From assembly GCA_963762435.1 (NCBI GenBank), contig CAVXLN010000021.1, forward strand, positions 62,001-126,000: 64,000 nucleotides of DNA, given 5' to 3'. Position numbers and translations under genes: made by a program. The notes beneath the pieces are model-generated. The model was not told the origin of the DNA. It saw only the letters and a program-made list of their open reading frames with translations, and did not search any database. Origin of the DNA: JAXDMU01 sp963762435. Its GTDB lineage: Bacteria > Pseudomonadota > Alphaproteobacteria > ATCC43930 > CGMCC-115725. How positions within the stretch are numbered: position 1 is the first letter of the stretch; each line of letters starts with the position of its first letter. Below, piece after piece: positions 9,796 to 16,751 of the stretch.

Positions 9796-10812
9796 TCAGG
9801 CTGCCACCGTCGTGAAGCGAACGAGCTTGTCGAGCGCATGCTCGGCCCGGCCGCTGTCGATCGATGCCGCGGCCAGCTCGACCCCGTCGCGCAAGGTGGC
9901 GGCACGGCCGGCCACGATCAAGGCGGCGGCGGCGTTCAGCAGCACCACATCGCGCAGCGGCCCTTGGCCGCCGCCCAGGATCGCCTTCAGCATCGCCGCA
10001 TTCTGCTCGGGCGTACCGCCGGCGAGATCGCTCTTGAGAGCCGGCTTCAGCCCGGCATCCTCGGCACGGATGATGCGTGTTTCGACCCGGCCGCCTTCAA
10101 GGATCGCAACCTCGTTCGGCCCAGTCGTCGTGAGCTCGTCGAGGCCGTCGCCATGGACGACCCAGCAGGCGGCACTACCCAGTCGCTGCAGCACCTCGGC
10201 CATAGGCCGGACCCAGCGAGCGGCATAGACGCCGACCAGCTGGCGCTTGACCCCGGCCGGGTTGGTGAGCGGCCCCATCAGATTGAAGATCGTCCGCATG
10301 CCGAGCTCGACCCGCACGGGACCCACCGCCCGCGTCGCCCTGTGAAATAAGGGCGCCATCAGGAAGCCGATGCCGACCTCGGCGATCGCGCGCTCGATCA
10401 TGGCGGCCGGCGCCTCGATATCGACGCCCAGCGCCGTCAGCACATCGGCCGAGCCCGAGCGCGAGGAGACGCTGCGATTGCCGTGCTTCGCGACCGGCAC
10501 GCCACAGCCGGCGATGACAAACGCGGCCGTGGTCGAGATATTGAAGCTGCCGCTTCCATCGCCGCCCGTGCCGCAAGTGTCGATCGCATCGTCGGGTGCC
10601 GTGATCCGGAGCGCCCGCGCCCGCATCGAGCGCGCGGCACCCGCGATCTCGTCGACCGTCTCGCCGCGCACGCGCAGCGCCATCAGGAAGGCGCCGAGCT
10701 GGGCCTGCGTGGCCGTCCCCTCGAAGATGAGATCGAAGGCCTGCTCGGCCTCTGCCTCGCTCAGGCGCTCACCGGCCGCGAGCTTGTCGAGCCAGGGCTT
10801 GAGATCATTCAT
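9796..10812 (-). CDS. trpD: Anthranilate phosphoribosyltransferase
   Basis: TrpD transfers the phosphoribosyl group from PRPP to anthranilate. The 338-residue protein has the glycine-rich PRPP loop CGTGGDGSGSFNIST and the anthranilate-side KHGNRSVSSRSGSADVL, both diagnostic. Its start overlaps the trpG stop by 4 bases, indicating translational coupling. The fold begins with the small helical domain (MNDLKPWLDKLAAGERL). Confidence 0.97.
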   Translation of the reverse strand: MNDLKPWLDKLAAGERLSEAEAEQAFDLIFEGTATQAQLGAFLMALRVRGETVDEIAGAARSMRARALRITAPDDAIDTCGTGGDGSGSFNISTTAAFVIAGCGVPVAKHGNRSVSSRSGSADVLTALGVDIEAPAAMIERAIAEVGIGFLMAPLFHRATRAVGPVRVELGMRTIFNLMGPLTNPAGVKRQLVGVYAARWVRPMAEVLQRLGSAACWVVHGDGLDELTTTGPNEVAILEGGRVETRIIRAEDAGLKPALKSDLAGGTPEQNAAMLKAILGGGQGPLRDVVLLNAAAALIVAGRAATLRDGVELAAASIDSGRAEHALDKLVRFTTVAA

Positions 10813-11393
10813 GCCGCGAGTGGACGCGCCGTCGCCAGAGACAGGAAGTTCCTGAGCAGCGGTTTGCCCGCCTCGGACGCGATGCTTTCGGGATGGAACT
10901 GCACGCCATAGAGCGGCAGCTCGTGATGCTCGAGCCCCATGATGAGCCCGTCATCGGTCCAGGCCGTGATCTTGAGCGTATTCGGCAGGCTCGCCCGCTC
11001 GACGATGAGAGAATGGTAGCGCGTGGCCGTGAAGGGTTGCGGCAATCCGGCGAAGATGCCGTCGCCGTCATGCTGGATCTGGCTGACCTTGCCATGCATG
11101 GGGGCGGGGGCGCGCACCACCTTGCCGCCGAACGCCTCGCCGATCGCCTGATGGCCGAGGCAGACGCCCAGAAGTGGTATAGTGCCGGCCGCGGCCACGA
11201 TCGGCACGCTGATGCCGGACTGGGCCGGCACGCCGGGGCCGGGCGAGATGATGATGCCCTGCGGCTGGAGCGCCACCGCCTCCTCGACGGTCAGCGCATC
11301 ATTGCGCCGCACCACCGTTTCCGCACCCAGCTCGCTCAGATAGTGCCACAAATTATATGTGAAACTGTCGTAGTTATCGATAAGCAAGAACAT
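10809..11393 (-). CDS. trpG: Anthranilate synthase component II (glutamine amidotransferase)
   Basis: TrpG supplies ammonia from glutamine to TrpE. The 194 residues form a class I amidotransferase with nucleophile Cys78 in GVCLGHQAIGEAFGG and the His167/Glu169 pair in GVQFHPES; the oxyanion region is SPGPGVPAQ. Its partner trpE lies 6.75 kb away at 18144-19646 on the same strand, although in related genomes the two genes are commonly adjacent. It is divergent from the deacetylase gene with about 90 bases between them, which must hold any local trpGDC promoter. Confidence 0.96.
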   Translation of the reverse strand: MFLLIDNYDSFTYNLWHYLSELGAETVVRRNDALTVEEAVALQPQGIIISPGPGVPAQSGISVPIVAAAGTIPLLGVCLGHQAIGEAFGGKVVRAPAPMHGKVSQIQHDGDGIFAGLPQPFTATRYHSLIVERASLPNTLKITAWTDDGLIMGLEHHELPLYGVQFHPESIASEAGKPLLRNFLSLATARPLAA

Positions 11394-11481
11394 CTCGAGT
11401 CACGCCGGTTTGGGCCTGGAGAGGCTGATATATCAGGTGTCGGTGCTACTCGGAAGGGTGGCGGCAGCAGGGGAGAAGCCC

Positions 11482-12570
11482 ATGGCGCGCAAGCGCGGAA
11501 CGGGCGAGGGCAAGCTTCGGGTCTGGATCTCGGCGGCGGCACTGGCCGCGGGCCTCGCCATCCTCGCGGTGGCGCTCTGGCCGGTGCTGCATACGGCGCG
11601 GCCCGTGGCGCATCTGAGCCCGCCACTCGCAGCGCCGCAGCAGGTCCCGAAGAAGCCGCTGCCGGATCCGCTCGCCAGTCCGCAGACCGCGATGGTGCCC
11701 GTGCCGCCGGTGGCACCGGCACCACCGCATGAGGAGCCGCCGCCTTCACCGCCGCCGCAAGCCGTCGAACCGCCGCCACCGGCCCCGGTCGTCGAGGCGC
11801 CGCCTGCCGTGCCGAAGCCGCCGCCGGGGGCGCCCGCCTGGCGCCGCTTCGCCGTGGCGACGGCACCCGAGGATGGCCGACCGATGATTGCGATCGTGAT
11901 CGACGATATGGGCCTCGACCGCCGCCATTCGGCCGAGGTGCTGGGTCTGCCGGCGCCCTTGACGCTCTCCTTCATGACCTATGCCGAAGATCTGCCGGCC
12001 CAGACCGAGGCCGCGCGGCGCCGGGGCTTCGAGCTGATGCTGCATGTGCCGATGGAGCCCTTGGACCCGCATATCGATCCCGGGCCGAACGCGCTTAGGG
12101 CCGGACTCGACTCGGCCGAGATCCGCCGCCGGCTCGATTGGGGCCTGGGCCGGATCGAGGGCATCGTCGGCGTCAACAACCATATGGGCAGCCGCTTCAC
12201 TGCGTCGGCGCCCGGCATGGAAGCAGTGATGGCGGTGCTGCGCGAGCGCGGCCTGTTCTTCCTCAATTCGCGCACCTCGCCCCATTCGGTCGGCATCGCC
12301 ACGGCGCAAGAGGCGGGGGTGCCCCATGCCGGCCGCGACATCTTCCTCGACGACGACATGGCCGCCCCGGCCGTGGCATCCGAGCTTGCGCGCACCGAAG
12401 CCGTCGCCCGCCGCAACGGCATCGCCATCGCGATCGGCCATCCGCACGAGGCGACGATCGAGGCGCTCCGCGCCTGGCTGCCGCAAGCGGCGGGGAAGGG
12501 CTTCAGGCTCGTGCCGATGAGCGCCGTGATCGCGCACGACCAGGCGCTGGCGGGGCATGCGGAGCGGTAA
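11482..12570 (+). CDS. Divergent polysaccharide deacetylase family protein (YibQ/DUF610)
   Basis: The 362-residue protein has an N-terminal membrane anchor (about residues 12-32), a long Pro/Ala-rich periplasmic linker to about residue 120, and a catalytic-type domain beginning IAIVIDDMGLDRR, the signature of the divergent polysaccharide deacetylase family. Further motifs are LMLHVPMEP, GVNNHMGSRFT and AIGHPHEATIEAL. The family has an NodB-like barrel, but its substrate is uncertain. The ATG at 11482 (MARKRGTGEG), preceded by GGGGAG, is preferred to the one at 11410. The last 261 bases are repeated imperfectly at 15580-15825. Confidence 0.88.
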   Translation: MARKRGTGEGKLRVWISAAALAAGLAILAVALWPVLHTARPVAHLSPPLAAPQQVPKKPLPDPLASPQTAMVPVPPVAPAPPHEEPPPSPPPQAVEPPPPAPVVEAPPAVPKPPPGAPAWRRFAVATAPEDGRPMIAIVIDDMGLDRRHSAEVLGLPAPLTLSFMTYAEDLPAQTEAARRRGFELMLHVPMEPLDPHIDPGPNALRAGLDSAEIRRRLDWGLGRIEGIVGVNNHMGSRFTASAPGMEAVMAVLRERGLFFLNSRTSPHSVGIATAQEAGVPHAGRDIFLDDDMAAPAVASELARTEAVARRNGIAIAIGHPHEATIEALRAWLPQAAGKGFRLVPMSAVIAHDQALAGHAER

Positions 12571-12623
12571 GCGGTAGTGTTACCCGGTTCGGACCGAGCG
12601 CTTAAGAAGCAGTTCCTCCCACT

Positions 12624-12654
12624 GGATACCGGCCCGTTTCGCTCACCGGTATCC
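12624..12654. terminator. Hairpin between convergent deacetylase and cytochrome genes
   Basis: GGATACCGG and CCGGTATCC form a perfect 9-base stem with a 13-base loop. It lies 10 bases past the cytochrome stop on the minus strand and 53 bases past the deacetylase stop on the plus strand. No T-run follows on either strand, so it may be a bidirectional 3'-end or a transcript-protecting hairpin rather than a classic terminator. Confidence 0.5.
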
Positions 12655-12663
12655 GGTCCTAAA

Positions 12664-13206
12664 TTATTTGTTCTCGGCCGGCGGCGTGCTTGCGCCGGAA
12701 GCCGGAGTGACCCAGGCATTGTAATCGGCGTCCGAAACACTCGGCAGCTGCTTCAGGAAAGCCACGATCGACCACAGATCGTCATCCTTGACCTTGGCGA
12801 GCGCAAAGCTCGGCATGCCGGTCATGTTGATGCCGTTCTTGATTACCCAGAACAATTGCGACGGTGTGCGCTCGTTGACCAGGTCCTTGAGATCCGGCGG
12901 ATCGGGATGCAGGCCTTCTGAAAATTTTGCCCATTTCACGCCAGGCGCGCCGTGACAGTTGACACACCCGACCGCGGCGAACGCCCGCGCGCCGGCCTGG
13001 ACCATGGAAGGTTCGCTCAAGGCGGCCGGCGGCTTGTCGTTCGCGTGATGCTCGATCGAGGCCGTACGCACCTGAACGAGCGCCCAGTGAACGATGCCGG
13101 GATCCTCCGCCGTGCTGGCAACGCTATAGAAACCGCCAAAGAAGAAGACCGCCGCGCCCAGCGCGCCAACGATCGTCAAGAGGCCGATCACCGCCAAAAT
13201 TCGCAT
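12664..13206 (-). CDS. Membrane-anchored class I c-type cytochrome
   Basis: The 180-residue protein begins with a hydrophobic helix (ILAVIGLLTIVGALGAAVFFF) that is either a signal anchor or a signal peptide, then a periplasmic domain. The heme site is CVNCH at residues 81-85 and the likely sixth ligand is Met131 in MTGMPSFA. The end is Pro/Ala-rich. It should carry one electron in the periplasm, donating to a terminal oxidase or another acceptor. It is the last gene of a three-gene minus-strand cassette after the phosphoesterase and the binding protein. No dehydrogenase partner is visible nearby, so its redox partner is unknown. Confidence 0.88.
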   Translation of the reverse strand: MRILAVIGLLTIVGALGAAVFFFGGFYSVASTAEDPGIVHWALVQVRTASIEHHANDKPPAALSEPSMVQAGARAFAAVGCVNCHGAPGVKWAKFSEGLHPDPPDLKDLVNERTPSQLFWVIKNGINMTGMPSFALAKVKDDDLWSIVAFLKQLPSVSDADYNAWVTPASGASTPPAENK

Positions 13207-13255
13207 GAAAACTCCCCGTTCTTTTCATCGTCGCTGCTTGGCCCGCCCCATTCGG

Positions 13256-13280
13256 CGGTCAGGTCGACGCGACCTGACCG
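13256..13280 (-). other. Intra-operon hairpin 3' of the binding-protein gene
   Basis: CGGTCAGGTCG and CGACCTGACCG form a perfect 11-base stem around a 3-base loop. On the minus strand it begins about 15 bases past the binding-protein stop and ends 50 bases before the cytochrome start. No T-run follows, so it looks like an RNA-stabilising or partial-termination hairpin. Confidence 0.6.
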
Positions 13281-13294
13281 AATCGGGCTTTCGG

Positions 13295-14248
13295 TTACTT
13301 GGCCGTGGCGTTGAACGCGGACCCCAAATTGGCCTTGGTCACGAGGGTGACGGCGACCTCGGCGGTGGCCGGCACCTTCTCACCCTTCGAGGCGGCAAGT
13401 GCTGTCTTGACGCTATCATATCCCATGCGGAACGGGTCCCCCACGACCAATCCAGCGATTACGTCGTCCCGCAGGAGCTTGACGAGCTTTTCGTTCGCGC
13501 CGACGCTGACGATATTGATCTTGTCACCCGATTTCTTTTCGGCCACGGCTCCAGCCACACCCTCGGCCGCGATCGGGTCCGAAGCGAACACGCCGCGCAG
13601 ATCCGCCGTATGAGCGATGGCGTCCTCCATCTGGCTATGCGCTGTCGCGGGCTTGCCGTCGCCGACCTTTTCGGAGGCGACATCGACCGCGCGATATTTC
13701 TCGGCGAGCACGTCCTTGAACCCCTTGGTGCGCTGATCGAATGCCGCGACACCGGGCATGGAGGTGACGGTCACGACGTCGCCTTCGGTGTCGGCATATG
13801 ATTTCTTGAGCGCATTGGCGAGCGCGTCCGCGGCGATGTGGCCCGCATTCGCATTATCCGGCCCCAAGTACGCGGTCATCGCCTTCGTATCGGCGGCGGA
13901 TTCGATGCCGATGACCTTGGTCTTCTTGGCGGCTTCATCAATCGGCTTGCCGAGTGCGGTGAACTGCGCGGGTGCTATGACGATGGCCGCCGGGTTCGAT
14001 GCGACGGCCTTTTCAAGCAGGCCGATTTGCCCCTGCGCGTCGGCATCGGATTGGGTGCCGAGCTCGGCAATGTCGACGCCGAGCTCCTGGCCGGCTTTGC
14101 GCGCGCCGGCCAGCACGGTTTGCCAATAGGGCGACGTCGTATCTTTTACAATGACCGCGATGGTTGGCTTGGTCTCCGCCATCGCGGGCGCCTCGAAAGC
14201 GAGCCCGGCGAGGATACTGGCGACTGCGGTGAATGTCTTCATGATCAT
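13295..14248 (-). CDS. Periplasmic sugar-type substrate-binding protein (RbsB-like), orphan
   Basis: The 317-residue protein has a signal peptide ending AFEAPAMA-E at residue 24 and then a two-lobed type I periplasmic-binding fold: TIAVIVKDTTSPYWQTVLAGA, PAAIVIAPAQFTAL, KVIGIESAAD and FKDVLAEKY are all typical of the ribose/xylose-binding group. Such proteins normally serve an ABC permease and ATPase, but none is present in this window. Instead it sits between a phosphoesterase and a cytochrome on the same strand. The ligand cannot be read from sequence, and it could act as a sensor or ligand carrier rather than a transporter component. The start is MIMKTF or MKTF, 6 bases apart. Confidence 0.88.
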   Translation of the reverse strand: MIMKTFTAVASILAGLAFEAPAMAETKPTIAVIVKDTTSPYWQTVLAGARKAGQELGVDIAELGTQSDADAQGQIGLLEKAVASNPAAIVIAPAQFTALGKPIDEAAKKTKVIGIESAADTKAMTAYLGPDNANAGHIAADALANALKKSYADTEGDVVTVTSMPGVAAFDQRTKGFKDVLAEKYRAVDVASEKVGDGKPATAHSQMEDAIAHTADLRGVFASDPIAAEGVAGAVAEKKSGDKINIVSVGANEKLVKLLRDDVIAGLVVGDPFRMGYDSVKTALAASKGEKVPATAEVAVTLVTKANLGSAFNATAK

Positions 14249-14282
14249 CCTTCATCAAAGGGCCTGGAAGGGCCTTGAGTGG

Positions 14283-14311
14283 CTCGGTCCGGGCTTTCCG
14301 CCCGGACCGAG
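14283..14311. other. Intergenic hairpin between phosphoesterase and binding protein
   Basis: CTCGGTCCGGG and CCCGGACCGAG form a perfect 11-base stem with a 7-base loop. It begins 28 bases after the phosphoesterase stop on the minus strand. On the plus strand it is followed by CTCTTTTTG, so in that direction it would be a good intrinsic terminator, although no plus-strand gene precedes it. Confidence 0.6.
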
Positions 14312-14338
14312 AGCTCTTTTTGAATGAGCGGTGGCGGT

Positions 14339-15289
14339 TCAGCTTTGTGCGAGCGTCTCATCGGTGACGGCGAGAAGCTCTTTGCCCTGGGCGTAGACGA
14401 CGGTCCTGATGCCAAGAACGGAACGCAGCTGGTCAGCCGGAACCACCATCGGGCCGGGTGAGGGGGCGGTGCCGGGCGCCGGCTGCGGGAAGGCGGTCGA
14501 CCTGGCCGTGTGGAAGGTCACCGTGCCTTCAACCTTCTGCATCAATTGATGAATATGGCCGTTGAGCACCGTCACGGAACCGAAGCGCTTCAGCTGAGAC
14601 AGCGCCTGCTCCGCATCGTCGGTGCCCCAGCCCCACTCCTTGGATATCGTCCATAACGGGATGTGAGCGAACACGACAATCGGCGTGGAGGCGGACAGGC
14701 CTTTGACATCGTCGGCGAGCCAAGCGAGTTGCTCGCCGCCCAGCATGCCGAGACCGCCGGCCTGGAGATTCATGACGTTGACGAGACCGATGAAATGGAC
14801 CCCGTTCTGATCGAAGGAATACCAGCCAGTGCCCTTGGTCTTCTGGCCGTAGCGCTCGAGGTAGGACTTGCCCGGTTCATCGTCGAGCAGGTCGTGCTCG
14901 CCGGGCACGTAGTGGACGTCAAGGCCCGAGGTGCCGATGACCTGTGCCGCACTGTCGAACTCCGCCGGCTTCGACAGATGGGTAATGTCGCCGGTATGGA
15001 GCATGAAGGCCGGCTTGGCGGGGAGCGCCTTTACCTTGGCGATCGCTTCCTGAAGCGTGCCGAGAGCGTTCGGATTGGCCGCCTTGTCGAAGCCGACATG
15101 GCTGTCGGAAATCTGTAGAAACGTGAATGAAGTGGCCGCAGTTGCGGCTTCGGCCTGACCTAGCAAACTGAGCGACTTCGGCACGCCTCCGGAAACGGTC
15201 CATAGAACACCAGTACCAGCCCAAATCATGCATTCGAGTGCGTGACGACGGCTAACCCCGCCGTCGTGATTATCATCATCGCGCGCCAT
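14339..15289 (-). CDS. Tat-exported calcineurin-type metallophosphoesterase
   Basis: The 316-residue protein has a twin-arginine signal (SRRHALECMIWAG, Arg14-Arg15), implying export in folded form with metals bound. The phosphoesterase motifs follow in order: D62-x-H64 in QISDSHVGF, GD101 in HTGDITHLSK, GEHD at 130-133, a metal-binding His in VFAHIPLW and GHIH at 244-247. In the third motif Glu replaces the usual Asn of GNHD. Substrates could be phosphomonoesters or diesters; nothing in the sequence fixes this. It is the first gene of the cassette and would act in the periplasm beside the binding protein and cytochrome. Confidence 0.87.
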   Translation of the reverse strand: MARDDDNHDGGVSRRHALECMIWAGTGVLWTVSGGVPKSLSLLGQAEAATAATSFTFLQISDSHVGFDKAANPNALGTLQEAIAKVKALPAKPAFMLHTGDITHLSKPAEFDSAAQVIGTSGLDVHYVPGEHDLLDDEPGKSYLERYGQKTKGTGWYSFDQNGVHFIGLVNVMNLQAGGLGMLGGEQLAWLADDVKGLSASTPIVVFAHIPLWTISKEWGWGTDDAEQALSQLKRFGSVTVLNGHIHQLMQKVEGTVTFHTARSTAFPQPAPGTAPSPGPMVVPADQLRSVLGIRTVVYAQGKELLAVTDETLAQS

Positions 15290-15412
15290 CTGCGTTCCTC
15301 CTTGTGGATGCCTTGTGCCCGGCCCTACGAAGAGCAGACCAAGGCAGTGATCGAATTATTCCCGCATGGCGTGTTTATGGTTTGGGCTGTTATCGGCCAG
15401 CGCCAGCCGGAT

Positions 15413-15439
15413 CTGTTCGGGTTGGCTGAACCTGAACAG
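15413..15439. other. Near-perfect inverted repeat upstream of the phosphoesterase
   Basis: CTGTTCGGGTT and AACCTGAACAG form 11-base arms with one G-U pair and a 5-base loop. It lies about 125 bases upstream of the phosphoesterase start. It could be an operator for that operon, or the first stem of a small plus-strand RNA ending at the terminator at 15469-15506. Confidence 0.4.
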
Positions 15440-15468
15440 TGAACCCGTCTCTAATTGGTCGTCCGTGA

Positions 15469-15506
15469 AGAACCCGCCTGGGGGATTCAGGCGGGTTCTG
15501 CTTTTT
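15469..15506 (+). terminator. Rho-independent terminator with no obvious upstream gene
   Basis: AGAACCCGCCTG and CAGGCGGGTTCT form a perfect 12-base stem around a 7-base loop, followed by GCTTTTTG. This is the clearest intrinsic terminator in the window. It points along the plus strand, where no protein-coding gene precedes it; the 290-base gap from 15290 to 15579 holds nothing else recognisable apart from the inverted repeat at 15413-15439. Confidence 0.7.
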
Positions 15507-15579
15507 GGGCGGTGGCGAGCCAGGCGCGGATCCACGCACGCAAAATCGCTCCGGCGATCTTGCGATTGGCGCCGCGGAT

Positions 15580-15825
15580 CAGGCGGGCGTGCCGCATGCC
15601 CGCCGCGACGTCTTCCTCGTGGCCGCCCCGGCGGTGGCATCCGAGCTCGCCCGCACCGAAGCCGTCGCCCGCCGCAACGGCATCGCGATCGGCCATCCGC
15701 ACGAAGCGACGATCGAGGCACTGCGTGCCTGGCTACCGCAAGCAGCGGCGAAGGGGTTCAGGCTCGTGCCGATGAGCGCCGTGATCGCGTACGACCAGGC
15801 GCTGGCGGGGCATGCGGTGCGGTAG
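15580..15825 (+). pseudogene. Truncated second copy of the deacetylase gene 3' end
   Basis: This segment aligns with 12310-12570, the last 87 codons of the intact deacetylase. By eye I count about 19 mismatches in 246 aligned bases and two gaps, of 9 and 6 bases, both keeping the frame. Many substitutions are at third codon positions, and the stop is preserved (TAG instead of TAA). The upstream part of the gene, including the IDD motif, is absent; homology stops at about 15580. An ATG at 15505 opens the frame but its first 25 codons are unrelated. It is a remnant rather than a working gene. Confidence 0.85.
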
Positions 15826-15828
15826 GGG

Positions 15829-16446
15829 CTATCCGGCGCGCCGCCGCCGGACCCAGCCGAGACAGATCAGCCCGGCGCCGACGAGTGCCAGGCTGGCGGG
15901 CTCCGGCACAGTCGTCGGCTGCTCCGCGTCGATGTGCCCGCTGAAGGTCGGGATCATCGAGCTCGGAAAGCCGCCGATCGAGAAATCTGCCGTCTCCCAG
16001 AAGATCGGGTTGATCGACAAGGGAATGGCGTCGCTCTTCAACAGCGTGGTGTTCGTCGATTCGAAATCGATGGTGAAGCCGAAGCCGGTTTCTTGCGAGC
16101 TGGTTTCGATCTCGAACTGATCGACACCGTTATCGTCGTTCAGCACCGTGATGAACTGAAAATCGCCGACATCGTGAAAGCCCGCGATATCCACATCCAG
16201 CACCGGCTGGAACATGTTCGGCTGAGCGTCGTACATGCCGATATTGGGCGCCGGGTTCTGGTCGGCAATGCTGTTGTCGATCGTGAGCGTGATATCGATA
16301 TGCTGGCCGACGGTGAGCCCGGTCGGACCCGTCGCGATGGCATCGACGGTGCCGGTCCAGGCGTAGGTGATGATCTCAGCCCGGGCCGGTGCGATGCCGG
16401 CCATATAAGACAAAATGATCAAGCTTGGCAGGAAAATGGTCCTCAT
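15829..16446 (-). CDS. PEP-CTERM sorting domain protein
   Basis: The 205-residue protein has a signal peptide ending at about residue 24 (AGIAPARA-E), a beta-rich body without recognisable domain, and a C-terminal VPEPASLALVGAGLICLGW followed by RRRR. That tripartite end (PEP, hydrophobic helix, basic cluster) is the PEP-CTERM signal processed by exosortase in exopolysaccharide-producing gram-negative bacteria. It should therefore be a surface or matrix protein. No exosortase gene is in the window. It is monocistronic, 4 bases from the deacetylase remnant and convergent with it. Confidence 0.88.
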   Translation of the reverse strand: MRTIFLPSLIILSYMAGIAPARAEIITYAWTGTVDAIATGPTGLTVGQHIDITLTIDNSIADQNPAPNIGMYDAQPNMFQPVLDVDIAGFHDVGDFQFITVLNDDNGVDQFEIETSSQETGFGFTIDFESTNTTLLKSDAIPLSINPIFWETADFSIGGFPSSMIPTFSGHIDAEQPTTVPEPASLALVGAGLICLGWVRRRRAG

Positions 16447-16751
16447 GAGAGCGGCCTCCCCCAGCGAGTAATAGCAAGCGATTAAACCATACTCAGTTCC
16501 AAACCGCCAATGATGCTGCGCCGATCGATGCGGAGACCATCAATAGTGCGGCGATGATTATAATCTGTTGGCGAATATCTGACCGACAGATTGCCAACTG
16601 ATCTATAGATCATTGCTGCAACGCGCTTGAGGGTTGATCGACGAAACCACATGGGCAAACGCCGATCGCCCATGTGCGGCAAGAGCTTGCGCCCGGGGAG
16701 CCATCGCCTGCATGCTCAGCGCCCATCGATCCCGACCGCTGGAGCTCTTTC
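16447..16751. other. AT-richer intergenic region between divergent genes
   Basis: This 305-base gap separates the PEP-CTERM gene (minus) from the alpha/beta hydrolase (plus) and must hold both promoters. Bases about 16490-16625 are clearly less GC-rich than the surroundings. There are small dyads such as TGATCTATAGATCA (near 16599-16612) and an imperfect GTTGGC/GCCAAC pair. I could not support a gene or a specific binding site. Confidence 0.4.

Noticed and set aside
13295..14248. A complete sugar ABC transporter
   Set aside because: Only the binding protein is present; no permease or ATPase gene was found within the window.
15242..15442. 66-codon plus-strand frame before the terminator at 15469
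   Set aside because: It overlaps the phosphoesterase start antisense and shows no protein-like pattern; a non-coding transcript is a better explanation for the terminator.
12571..15579. A complete integrative element carrying the cassette
   Set aside because: No integrase, recombinase or transposase lies between the two deacetylase copies, so only the footprint of such an event can be argued.
15934..16485. 183-codon plus-strand frame over the PEP-CTERM gene
   Set aside because: The minus-strand product has both a signal peptide and a full PEP-CTERM tail, which cannot arise by chance together.
16482..16682. 66-codon minus-strand frame in the AT-richer gap
   Set aside because: No ribosome-binding site, no coding character and no neighbour link.
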